From Bacteroidales bacterium (GTDB lineage Bacteria > Bacteroidota > Bacteroidia > Bacteroidales > FEN-979), in contig JANXZO010000033.1 in assembly GCA_025355465.1 (NCBI GenBank), positions 24,864-88,863 of the forward strand: a stretch of DNA of 64,000 bases, written 5' to 3'. A program made the position numbers and the translations under genes. Below, in pieces: positions 37,941 through 45,771 of the stretch (its first letter is position 1; every line of letters starts with the position of its first letter). The notes beneath the pieces were generated by a model. The model made no database searches. It worked only from the letters and a program-made list of their open reading frames with translations, and was not told the DNA's origin.

Positions 37941-40720
37941 AAATCTGGCACCTCCGCGCTTTCGCACTGTTTCTCCTCTTTTTCGCTTTTTCTCTCCATG
38001 CTCAGCAACGTATCGTCCTCGGGGTGCTTACTGATTGCCAGTATTGCGATTGTGAAGAGAGCGGTCAGCGGCAGTATCGGTTGTCGCTGGCCAAACTCGA
38101 CAGCTGCATTACGTTTTTCAACTCAGAAAAGCTGGATATGGTTTTTCACCTGGGCGACCTGATCGATCATAACTTCTCCTCCTTCGATAGCGTCCTGCCG
38201 CGGTTTAAAAAATCTATTGCACCGGTTCAGTTTGTGCTGGGAAACCACGACTTCATGGTCAGGAAGCGTCAAAAATCGCAAGTGTTGGGAAAAATCGACC
38301 TTGCTGAGGCAAATTATATAACGGTTCTCGGTGAATGGAAATTTATCACCCTGAATGGCGATGACCTGAGCTATTTTGCGCCTCAGACCGCCCGTCAGAA
38401 GGATGAACGGGATTCGCTGGTTGTATGGCTTGCGCAGAATTTCAGGGCCAACCCGATGCCATGGAACGGGGCGGTTGGAAGGACTCAGATGACTTGGCTC
38501 GAAGCGGAACTTGTGAAGGCGCAGAAGGCCGGACAGAAGGTGATCATCCTGATTCATTTCCCTTCTCTTCCGCAAGCCGGGCACAACCTGTGGAACGACA
38601 AACAGATGGTGGCCCTGATCTCTGCCTATCCGTGTGTTAAAGCTTACTTCAACGGTCACTATCACCCGGGAAATTATGTTTGCCGGAATGGGATCCATTT
38701 TATCAATTTCAAAGGGATGGTGGATACGCGGATGAACGCCTTTGCTACGGTCACCCTTACGTCCGACAGTATTTTTGTTGATGGCCAGGGTCGTCAGCCA
38801 AGTTTTCGGCTAAAGATTGAAGGGGGAAACCTGCCTGTTGTCAAGGTACCGGAACTGGGCAATTACGTAAAGATCGGCCTAGACGAGTCCCTCGACGAGG
38901 TGGTTGAAAAGGCCGCCAATGTCACCCCTTCTGACCGTCAGGCTGCCTGGCAGCAACTTGAATTCATCTCCTTTGTGCATTTTGGACTGAATACCTTCTA
39001 CAACCGCGAATGGGGGGAGGGAGATTATGATCCGAAGCGGTTCAATCCGACGCAACTCGATACCCGCCAATGGGTGAGGACCCTGCGTGATGCCGGCTCG
39101 AAGATGGTCATCATCACGGCAAAACACCACGATGGTTTTTGTCTCTGGCCTTCCAGGACAACTATGCACAGTGTTGCCGCAAGCCCATGGAAGGGGGGAA
39201 TGGGTGATGTTGTGGGCGAACTGGCAGCCGCCTGCAAGGAGTACGGACTCCGGTTCGGAATCTATCTTTCACCCTGGGACCGGCATGAAACTACTTACGG
39301 TGACTCGCCTGCCTACAATGAGTTTTTCAGGAACCAGCTTCGGGAATTACTGAGCAATTACGGTGAAATATCGGAAGTGTGGTTCGACGGTGCCTGTGCC
39401 GAAGGCAGGAATGGCAGGAAGCAGATTTACGACTGGCCATCTTATTATAAAATAGTTCGCGAACTTCAGCCCGGTGCCGTCATTGCCATCATGGGACCTG
39501 ACGTACGGTGGGTTGGAACCGAGTCGGGCTATGGCCGCGAAACCGAATGGAGCGTTCTGCCAGGCAACACGCTCGACACCGACAGCATCGCCGCCTCTTC
39601 ACAGCAAAACCCGGGCGATGGGGCATTTATACCCAAAGACCTGATGGAAGAGGACCTGGGGGGCATCGATCAGCTGCGCAGAGCGAAATCGCTGGTTTGG
39701 TATCCGGCGGAGACTGATGTCTCGATACGACCGGGCTGGTTTTACCATCCGGCTGAGGATGCCCGTGTGAAAAGTCCGGCAAAACTTGTCGACATCTATT
39801 ACAATTCGGTGGGAAAAAATTCGGTCCTGCTGCTCAATGTACCGCCAGACACCCTGGGGCTGATTCACGATAACGATGTGGCAAGCCTCCTGGGTATGCG
39901 AAAGATCCTCGACGAGACTTTCACGGAGAATCTTTTCCTGGGCGCCCGTCGTGTCGAGCGCGACAGCCTCATAGAATACGCGGTGAATAAATCGAAAACC
40001 TTCAATGTAGCGATGTTGGGCGAAGAGATCAGCTGCGGACAGCGGATAGCGAAATTCCGCATCGAAGCCTGGTCAGATGGAAAATGGTTTCAGTTTACCA
40101 GGGGAACTACAGTGGGTTACAAGCGCCTCCTGAGGTTTCCGGAGGTGACCGCTTCTAACGTGCGGATCGTCATCGAACAGTCCCGGAGCAAACCCAACCT
40201 GAACACCTTCGGGCTTTACCGGGAAGTGCGGCCACCCGACACCAAGTCCCGAACACCCCGCTATATCGTTACGCTGGGAACAGAATATCATCCGAAATAC
40301 AAAGGAGGCGGTCCGAATACCGTTGTTGACGGGGTTCGCGGAAGTCTGGAATACAACGATCATGAATGGCAGGGTTACGAAGGTGTGGATTTCGTTGCCA
40401 CTGTCGACCTGGGGGTGGTAAAGCCGGTCGCCTCCCTTTCGGCCGGATTTCTGCAGGAGCAGGAGAGCTGGATCTTTATGCCGGTTTCGGTTATGTTTGA
40501 GATATCCGAGGATGGTATCACCTATTCTCCCGTTGGTGATATTCAAAATGATACTTCGGAAAGGGAAGCTGGTACGAAAATCCGTGATTATCGGATCGAT
40601 CTGAATGCAAGGGCACGCTTTGTCAGGATCCATGCTAAAAACCGCGGGATCTGTCCGGCATGGCATCCCGGCGCCGGATCGAAGTGCTGGATATTCACGG
40701 ATGAAATTGAGATACGGTAA
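37937..40720 (+). CDS. Fusion: ADPRM-like metallophosphoesterase + GH29 alpha-L-fucosidase + discoidin-like module
   Basis: 927 residues with a signal peptide (LRAFALFLLFFAFSLHAQ). Residues ~22-285 are a calcineurin-type phosphoesterase: GVLTDCQYCD (D-x-Q-Y where most have D-x-H, as in ADP-ribose/CDP-alcohol diphosphatases), FHLGDLIDH, VLGNHDFM, ILIHFPSLP and FNGHYHPGN. Residues ~310-690 are GH29: FVHFGLNTFYNREWGEGDYD, ITAKHHDGFCLWPS, YLSPWDRHE, and EVWFDGACAEG with the nucleophile Asp. The final ~130 residues (NTVVDGVRGSLEYNDHEWQG, KCWIFTDEIEIR) match the discoidin-like end of the preceding esterase. The two catalytic domains are in one uninterrupted frame with no stop between them. GH29 enzymes are normally not joined to a phosphoesterase, so the substrate may be a phosphodiester-linked or phosphorylated fucosylated glycan (inference). 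Confidence 0.9.
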   Translation: MKIWHLRAFALFLLFFAFSLHAQQRIVLGVLTDCQYCDCEESGQRQYRLSLAKLDSCITFFNSEKLDMVFHLGDLIDHNFSSFDSVLPRFKKSIAPVQFVLGNHDFMVRKRQKSQVLGKIDLAEANYITVLGEWKFITLNGDDLSYFAPQTARQKDERDSLVVWLAQNFRANPMPWNGAVGRTQMTWLEAELVKAQKAGQKVIILIHFPSLPQAGHNLWNDKQMVALISAYPCVKAYFNGHYHPGNYVCRNGIHFINFKGMVDTRMNAFATVTLTSDSIFVDGQGRQPSFRLKIEGGNLPVVKVPELGNYVKIGLDESLDEVVEKAANVTPSDRQAAWQQLEFISFVHFGLNTFYNREWGEGDYDPKRFNPTQLDTRQWVRTLRDAGSKMVIITAKHHDGFCLWPSRTTMHSVAASPWKGGMGDVVGELAAACKEYGLRFGIYLSPWDRHETTYGDSPAYNEFFRNQLRELLSNYGEISEVWFDGACAEGRNGRKQIYDWPSYYKIVRELQPGAVIAIMGPDVRWVGTESGYGRETEWSVLPGNTLDTDSIAASSQQNPGDGAFIPKDLMEEDLGGIDQLRRAKSLVWYPAETDVSIRPGWFYHPAEDARVKSPAKLVDIYYNSVGKNSVLLLNVPPDTLGLIHDNDVASLLGMRKILDETFTENLFLGARRVERDSLIEYAVNKSKTFNVAMLGEEISCGQRIAKFRIEAWSDGKWFQFTRGTTVGYKRLLRFPEVTASNVRIVIEQSRSKPNLNTFGLYREVRPPDTKSRTPRYIVTLGTEYHPKYKGGGPNTVVDGVRGSLEYNDHEWQGYEGVDFVATVDLGVVKPVASLSAGFLQEQESWIFMPVSVMFEISEDGITYSPVGDIQNDTSEREAGTKIRDYRIDLNARARFVRIHAKNRGICPAWHPGAGSKCWIFTDEIEIR

Positions 40721-40756
40721 GGAGGAACCGGACCAGAGAGGATGATTTACTAAACT

Positions 40757-41278
40757 TCATTCCTGTTTATCGTACCACGAAGCGTACATGTTGTAGTTCC
40801 GGGAGATGCGGTTTACCTGGCCTTCGAGCAAAGCCTGGTCGATCTCCTTCACTTTTTTTGCCGGAAGTCCGGCCCAAACCGTGCCCGATTCAACCACGGT
40901 GCCTTCCGTTATCAGCGCGCCGGCCCCCACAATTGAATTGCTGTTGATGACCGCCCCATCCATGATGATGGCCCCCATGCCGATCAGCACATTGTCGTGT
41001 ATTGTACAGCCATGAATGATGGCATTGTGGGCGATGGAGACGTTGTTGCCAATGTTCACGGGCGCTTTCTGGTAGGTGCAGTGAATGATGGCACCGTCCT
41101 GAATATTCACGTTGTTGCCGATCCTGATCGTGTTGACGTCGCCGCGCACCACGGCGTTGAACCATACACTGCATTTGTCGCCCATCACCACATCGCCGGC
41201 GAGGGTGGCATTGTCGGCCAGAAAACAATCTGCACCGATGGTCGGAAGAACTCCTTTTACAGCTTTGATGAGTGCCAT
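40757..41278 (-). CDS. Gamma-carbonic-anhydrase-like hexapeptide protein
   Basis: 173 residues of left-handed beta-helix built from hexapeptide repeats (for example ATLAGDVVMGDKCSVWFNAVVRGD). The three zinc-ligand histidines of the gamma class are in place (GAIIHCTY, VSIAHNAIIHGC). Family members may have carbonic anhydrase activity or be inactive acyltransferase-like proteins. No signal peptide. Last gene of sucB-nadB-this, 18 bp after nadB. Confidence 0.88.
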   Translation of the reverse strand: MALIKAVKGVLPTIGADCFLADNATLAGDVVMGDKCSVWFNAVVRGDVNTIRIGNNVNIQDGAIIHCTYQKAPVNIGNNVSIAHNAIIHGCTIHDNVLIGMGAIIMDGAVINSNSIVGAGALITEGTVVESGTVWAGLPAKKVKEIDQALLEGQVNRISRNYNMYASWYDKQE

Positions 41279-41296
41279 GAAAAATAATTCGTTTAT

Positions 41297-42868
41297 CTAC
41301 TTTGTTCCGATCCGAGGATAGTCCAGTGAATAATGCAATCCCCGGCTTTCCTGTCTTTGCATGGCAGCCTTAATGATCAGGTACCCGATATTGATCAGGT
41401 TCCTTAATTCACATAATCTCGGGGTAAGAATCGACTTGCTGTAAAGATCTTCAGATTCACGGTACAGCAGTTCCAGTCTGTCGAATGCACGCTGAAGCCG
41501 TAGGTTTGACCTTACGATACCCACATAACTGCTCATGATAGCCTGCAACTCTTTCATTGATTGGGTGATGAGTACCATCTCCTCATTGAGTACCATCCCT
41601 TCAGCATCCCAGTCGGGAACCTCATACTTGATGGGAATGGAGTTAAACTGGCTGATGGATTCCACACTCGCACGGTGTGAGAATACCAGCGATTCGAGCA
41701 GGGAGTTGGATGCAAGCCGGTTGGCACCATGCAGACCCGTGGAGGAACATTCGCCCGATGCGTAAAGGTTTACAATGGAACTTCGTCCTGAAGCATCGAC
41801 CTTGATACCACCGCATGTGTAGTGGGCTGCAGGTACCACCGGGATCATATCCTTACTGATGTCGATACCGATGGTGAGACATTTCGCATAGATATTCGGA
41901 AAGTGGTTGATGAGCTCGTTTTTTTTCAGGTGGCGGCAATCGAGATAGAGATAATCTTCTCCGCTTAACTTGAGTTCATTATCGATAGCCCTGGCCACGA
42001 TGTCGCGGGGAGCCAACGAAAGACGTGCATCGTATTTGTGCATAAACTCTTTTCCGTCGCGGGTCTTCAGCACAGCGCCGAATCCACGCATGGCTTCCGT
42101 GATAAGGAACGACGGTTTTTCTTCAGGATGATACAGAGCGGTGGGATGGAACTGGATAAACTCCATGTTTTCCACCGCTCCCTTGGCACGGTAAACCATC
42201 GCGATGCCGTCGCCGGTGGAGATGAGCGGATTGGTTGTGTTGTTGTAAACGTTTCCGGCTCCCCCGGTGGCAATCATTGTGATCCGCGAAAGGATCGTGT
42301 CCACAAGCTGCGTCCTGGGATTCACTACGAAGGCGCCATAGCAGGTAATTCCCGGGGTACGGCTGTTCACCTCCACGCCAAGATGATGCTGGGTGATGAT
42401 GTCGATAGTGAAGTGATTTTCAAGGATCTCGATGTTCGGATGTTTCATCACCTGCTCCAGCAGTTTATTTTCGATCTCCCTGCCCGTAGTGTCTTTGTGA
42501 TGGAGTACCCGGTATTCGGAATGGCCTCCCTCCTTGGCCAGGTCGTAGCGTCCGGAGGTGGTTTTGTCGAATTTCGTACCCCATTTGATGAGTTCCTTGA
42601 TGCGGTCGGTGGACTCCCGTATGGTGAACCTTACCACCTCTTCGTCGCAAAGGCCGTCGCCTGCGATAATCGTATCCTGGATATGTTTTTCAAATGAATC
42701 CGGCGTATACATCACCGCAGCGATACCTCCCTGAGCCCAGCTGGTGGCAGTATCATCCATTCTGGATTTGGTGACAATGCAAACCTTTCCGTGTTTAGCC
42801 ACCTTGATGGCGAAAGTCAGTCCGGCAATGCCCGACCCGATAACCAGAAAATCAACTTGCTTTCTCAT
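41297..42868 (-). CDS. nadB: L-aspartate oxidase
   Basis: Oxidises aspartate to iminoaspartate, the first step of de novo NAD synthesis, with FAD. 523 residues: Rossmann FAD motif (FLVIGSGIAGLTFAIKVAKHG), SWAQGGIAAV, the GHSEYRVLHHKDTTGREI region, HPTALYHPE, RDIVARAID, and the C-terminal helical domain with VPAAHYTCGGIKVD and GECSSTGLHGANRLASNSLLE. The longer-than-average length is due to a C-terminal helical extension. nadA/nadC are not in this window. It lies 10 bp after sucB on the same strand. Confidence 0.96.
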   Translation of the reverse strand: MRKQVDFLVIGSGIAGLTFAIKVAKHGKVCIVTKSRMDDTATSWAQGGIAAVMYTPDSFEKHIQDTIIAGDGLCDEEVVRFTIRESTDRIKELIKWGTKFDKTTSGRYDLAKEGGHSEYRVLHHKDTTGREIENKLLEQVMKHPNIEILENHFTIDIITQHHLGVEVNSRTPGITCYGAFVVNPRTQLVDTILSRITMIATGGAGNVYNNTTNPLISTGDGIAMVYRAKGAVENMEFIQFHPTALYHPEEKPSFLITEAMRGFGAVLKTRDGKEFMHKYDARLSLAPRDIVARAIDNELKLSGEDYLYLDCRHLKKNELINHFPNIYAKCLTIGIDISKDMIPVVPAAHYTCGGIKVDASGRSSIVNLYASGECSSTGLHGANRLASNSLLESLVFSHRASVESISQFNSIPIKYEVPDWDAEGMVLNEEMVLITQSMKELQAIMSSYVGIVRSNLRLQRAFDRLELLYRESEDLYSKSILTPRLCELRNLINIGYLIIKAAMQRQESRGLHYSLDYPRIGTK

Positions 42869-42878
42869 CCGGCAATAT

Positions 42879-44123
42879 TTACAAATCCAGTAACAGTTTA
42901 ACAGGATCTAACCCTTCGGTGAGCATTTTTGCAGGTTCCTCAACAAGTTCTTTAACCTTTACCAGGAATCCGACCGACTCGCGGCCATCAATAACCCGGT
43001 GGTCGTAAGAGAGTGCAACATACATCATCGGGGCGATCTCAACTTTTCCGTTTATAGCAACAGGCCGCTCCTGTATCTTGTGCATGCCGAGGATCGCGCT
43101 CTGCGGCGGATTGAGGATGGGTGTCGACATCAGTGATCCGAAAACTCCGCCGTTGGTAATGGTAAAAGTGCCACCCTTCATGTCGTCGATGGTGATCCTG
43201 TTTTCGCGGGCCTTTCCGGCAAGTTCTTTGATCTTCAGCTCGATCTCCGCCATGCTCATCATCTCGGCATTCCGGAGCACGGGCACCACGAGTCCCTTGG
43301 GTGCACTCACCGCGATGCCGATGTCAATGTAGCCGGGCACGATCAGTTCATCGCCGTCGATCATCGAGTTGACCTGCGGAAAGTCCTTTAATGCTATTGT
43401 CACCGCTTTGGTGAAGATCGACATCAGTCCGACTCCGACTCCGTATCGCTCTTTAAATGCATCACTGTATTTTTCCTTGATCTTCAGTGCCGCCTGCATG
43501 TTGATCTCGTTGAAGGTGGTCAGCATGGCGGTCTGGTTCTTAACCGCGACAAGCCTTTCGGCAAGTTTGATGCGCAGCATGGTCAGTTTTTTTCTTTCCA
43601 CGTCGCGTGAGCCGGTAAAACCGATCTGTGAAGCGGGAGCCTTTTTAGCAGCGGCAAACGATTCAATCTCTTTACGTGTGATCTTCCTCCCCGGGAAGGC
43701 TGCCGATAATTCAGAAACGGATAGTTTTTTCTCCTCGATGATCTTTTTCGCGAGTGGGGAGGCGTGCAGGTCAATTGGCGAGGCGCTGATGTTGTGTTGT
43801 GGTGACGTAGTGATCACTGACTCTGTGCCCTTGTGCCCTTGTGCTCCTGTGCCTTTCTGAACTGGTGCCCCTGTACCCTTTTCTCCTTTTCCCGGTTCGA
43901 TGGTGGCAACAACGGCGCCTACAGCCAGCGTATCACCCTCCTGAGCCATGAGCTTCACGATTCCATCCTCGGGAGCGGCGATGGGGAAGGAGGCCTTATC
44001 GGAGTCGATCTCAACAATCTCCTGGTCTTTCTCAACAGCGTCTCCATCGCCAACAAGCCACTTCGCAACCTGCACCTGGGTTATGGATTCACCCGGACTT
44101 GGGATCTTTATTTCAATTGCCAT
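42879..44123 (-). CDS. sucB: 2-oxoglutarate dehydrogenase E2 (dihydrolipoyl succinyltransferase)
   Basis: Transfers the succinyl group to CoA. 414 residues: lipoyl domain (residues 1-75) with the lipoylated Lys in [10 protein letters not shown]; a Gly/Thr/Lys-rich linker; a peripheral subunit-binding domain ([20 protein letters not shown]); and a catalytic domain ending in [12 protein letters not shown], where DHRxxDG holds the catalytic His and Asp. The linker is unusual: its DNA is a run of near-copies of GGCACA/GGGCAC at 43821-43894. Heads sucB-nadB-gamma-CA. Its partner sucA lies 3 kb away on the same strand. Confidence 0.96.
   Translation of the reverse strand: MAIEIKIPSPGESITQVQVAKWLVGDGDAVEKDQEIVEIDSDKASFPIAAPEDGIVKLMAQEGDTLAVGAVVATIEPGKGEKGTGAPVQKGTGAQGHKGTESVITTSPQHNISASPIDLHASPLAKKIIEEKKLSVSELSAAFPGRKITRKEIESFAAAKKAPASQIGFTGSRDVERKKLTMLRIKLAERLVAVKNQTAMLTTFNEINMQAALKIKEKYSDAFKERYGVGVGLMSIFTKAVTIALKDFPQVNSMIDGDELIVPGYIDIGIAVSAPKGLVVPVLRNAEMMSMAEIELKIKELAGKARENRITIDDMKGGTFTITNGGVFGSLMSTPILNPPQSAILGMHKIQERPVAINGKVEIAPMMYVALSYDHRVIDGRESVGFLVKVKELVEEPAKMLTEGLDPVKLLLDL
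43821..43894. repeat. GGCACA-type microsatellite-like repeat inside sucB linker
   Basis: On the minus strand GGGCACAAGGGCACAGAG and close variants recur over about 74 bp, encoding the flexible linker ([20 protein letters not shown]). The imperfect hexamer pattern points to slippage growth. It stays in frame. Confidence 0.55.
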
Positions 44124-44139
44124 CAGGTTTATTTTTAGG

Positions 44140-44176
44140 TATCAAATAATTTTGATAATAACACCATCGTTATTAT
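44140..44176. promoter_or_regulatory. Two overlapping inverted repeats in the sucB leader
   Basis: TATCAAA-TAAT-TTTGATA (perfect 7-bp arms, 44140-44157) overlaps ATAATAAC-ACCATC-GTTATTAT (perfect 8-bp arms, 44155-44176). Both lie between the sucB start and its probable -7 box, so they could be operators or mutually exclusive RNA hairpins. Confidence 0.4.
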
Positions 44177-44217
44177 ACGCAGATCAGAGCATAACGTTGC
44201 TTTCAGAAATCTTACCG

Positions 44218-44225
44218 CAAAATTA
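44218..44225 (-). promoter_or_regulatory. -7 element of sucB operon
   Basis: TAATTTTG on the minus strand matches TAnnTTTG, 95 bp upstream of the sucB start; the -33 box is not clear. Confidence 0.4.
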
Positions 44226-44368
44226 CAACGAATGATTTGAAATTTATCCTTTGCGATCAACCTTTCTTGAAACGGTAGGTCCTTTGTCAGGGTAAACTTT
44301 TTCGAAAATCATTGTCAAACACCCGCATACGTTGTAATTCACTTAGTATTAACCAAATCTCACGATCA

Positions 44369-45211
44369 ATGAAAGCTGCAAAGATCATCTTCGGTTGCCT
44401 GTTTATTGCAGGTATGACGCTCTTCTACACCGGTTGTAAAAAGGACAGCGCCACAAATAACAACACGACAAAGCAAAACACAAACCTGGCAGCTGACAAT
44501 TCGCTGGCCGAAAACACCTTCGATAATGTGAAGTTGTGGTCGGACCAGGCAATGGCCAGCCATGCGCTTAAATCTAGCCTGCAGGATACCGTGTTCATGG
44601 GCACCTGTGTTCTGGCTACCCTCGACCTTACCTCGGTGCCCTATGCCCTGACCATCAACTTTGGAACATCCAACTGCCAGTGCGCCGACGGCAAGTACAG
44701 ACGCGGGAAGATCCTGGTTACATTCAGCGGCAGTTACTGGATGCCGGGCACGGTGATTTCGTATGGTTTCGACAATTACTTTGTAAACGATAACCAGGTC
44801 CTCGGAACAAAGACAGTCACCAACATGGGTCTGAACAATGCCGGCCATCCCTGGTGGCAGGTAGTGGTGGCCGGACAAATTATCAAGGCGAACAACGGAG
44901 GAACTTTTACCTGGAATTCTACTTACCAGTATGAATGGACTACAGGTTACAATACACCCTGGGAGTGGTGGGACGACGTATACCAGCTCACCGGAAATGC
45001 CAACGGAATTGCTGCCGACGGGAAGAGCTATTCACTGGTTATCGTTACACCGCTCGTTAAAAAACTAAACTGCCAGTGGGTCAGTGGCGGTACGATGAAT
45101 ATTCAGCCTCAGGATCAGCCGTTGATAACCCTCGACTACGGCACGGGAATCTGCGATGATATTTTACTGGCCACCATCAACGGGCAAACCTACACTATTC
45201 ACATGAATTAG
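44369..45211 (+). CDS. Putative lipoprotein of unknown function
   Basis: The track starts at a TTG (44312); the ATG at 44369 opens a lipoprotein signal (MKAAKIIFGCLFIAGMTLFYTGCKKDS) with lipobox Cys, giving 280 residues. After a Thr/Asn-rich tether the mature part is beta-rich with many Trp (NAGHPWWQVVVAG, TGYNTPWEWWDDVYQ) and two Cys pairs (TSNCQCADGK). I do not recognise a family. It faces away from sucB across a 245-bp gap and is followed by a hairpin terminator, so it is probably monocistronic. Confidence 0.75.
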   Translation: MKAAKIIFGCLFIAGMTLFYTGCKKDSATNNNTTKQNTNLAADNSLAENTFDNVKLWSDQAMASHALKSSLQDTVFMGTCVLATLDLTSVPYALTINFGTSNCQCADGKYRRGKILVTFSGSYWMPGTVISYGFDNYFVNDNQVLGTKTVTNMGLNNAGHPWWQVVVAGQIIKANNGGTFTWNSTYQYEWTTGYNTPWEWWDDVYQLTGNANGIAADGKSYSLVIVTPLVKKLNCQWVSGGTMNIQPQDQPLITLDYGTGICDDILLATINGQTYTIHMN

Positions 45212-45251
45212 CGGCTTATTGGATGATACCCGGTGCAGGGGAAACTCACAG

Positions 45252-45301
45252 CAGGGGCAATACGGAGCAGGAATATCTGTCGGATTGCCCCTGTCTGTTT
45301 T
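45252..45301 (+). terminator. Probable terminator after the lipoprotein gene
   Basis: CAGGGGCAAT and ATTGCCCCTG form a perfect 10-bp stem with a 22-base loop, followed by TCTGTTTTCTG. The loop is long and the T run is broken, but the position 40 bp after the stop fits. Confidence 0.55.
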
Positions 45302-45332
45302 CTGTCGTTTCATTATTTGAAACTAATATAAA

Positions 45333-45379
45333 TAGTTGTAAAACTAAAAATAATAGTTGATAAACTATAAAATATAGTT
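45333..45379. promoter_or_regulatory. Triple operator for the BlaI-like repressor
   Basis: Three inverted repeats lie directly before blaI. TAGTTGTAAAACTA (45333-45346) and TAGTTGATAAACTA (45354-45367) both have TAGTT-N4-AACTA arms and are offset by 21 bp, i.e. two helical turns. AACTAT-N5-ATAGTT (45363-45379) overlaps the second. The pattern resembles the TAGT/ACTA-type dyads bound by BlaI/MecI/CopY repressors. Confidence 0.75.
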
Positions 45380-45386
45380 ATATTTA
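45357..45386 (+). promoter_or_regulatory. Promoter of blaI-blaR1
   Basis: TTG, 19 bases, TATATTTA: one base off the -7 consensus. The TTG lies inside operator 2 and the spacer contains operator 3, so bound repressor would exclude polymerase. The -7 box ends 8 bp before the ATG, implying an almost leaderless transcript. Confidence 0.55.
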
Positions 45387-45393
45387 TAAAAAA

Positions 45394-45771
45394 ATGCAGA
45401 TGAAAAAAATGACGGCAAAAGAGGAGGAGATCATGAACCTCTTCTGGAACAAGGGGGAGATGTATGTAAAGCAGATACTGGAACTCTTCCCGGAGCCAAA
45501 GCCACATTATAATACTGTTTCAACGATGGTAAGGATGCTGGAAGAAAAGGGATATCTGGGTTACCGGGCATTTGGAAATACTTACCAGTACTATCCGTTG
45601 ATCACGAAGGAGGAGTGCAGCAATAAGAATCTCCGGGGGATGATCAGAAACCATTTTGGAAATTCTTTCAAACGGGTTGTCTCAACGTTTGTTGAGGAGG
45701 AGGATCTTTCGCTTGAAGAGTTGAAAGAACTCATTCGTGAAATCGAGAGCCAACGTAAATCCAGGAAATGA
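45394..45771 (+). CDS. BlaI/MecI/CopY-family repressor
   Basis: 125 residues of winged helix: MTAKEEEIMNLFWNKGEMYV, then PHYNTVSTMVRMLEEKGYLG as the recognition helix and wing, and a C-terminal dimerisation helix (FVEEEDLSLEELKELIREIES). Such repressors are cleaved or released when the paired membrane metalloprotease senses its signal. Coupled to the next gene by ATGA and preceded by a triple operator, so autorepression is expected. No beta-lactamase gene is nearby, so a drug-resistance role is not implied. Confidence 0.93.
   Translation: MQMKKMTAKEEEIMNLFWNKGEMYVKQILELFPEPKPHYNTVSTMVRMLEEKGYLGYRAFGNTYQYYPLITKEECSNKNLRGMIRNHFGNSFKRVVSTFVEEEDLSLEELKELIREIESQRKSRK

Noticed and set aside
43821-43894. 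Mobile element remnant in sucB
   Set aside because: The repeat is short, in frame and lacks terminal inverted repeats or target duplication; slippage explains it better.
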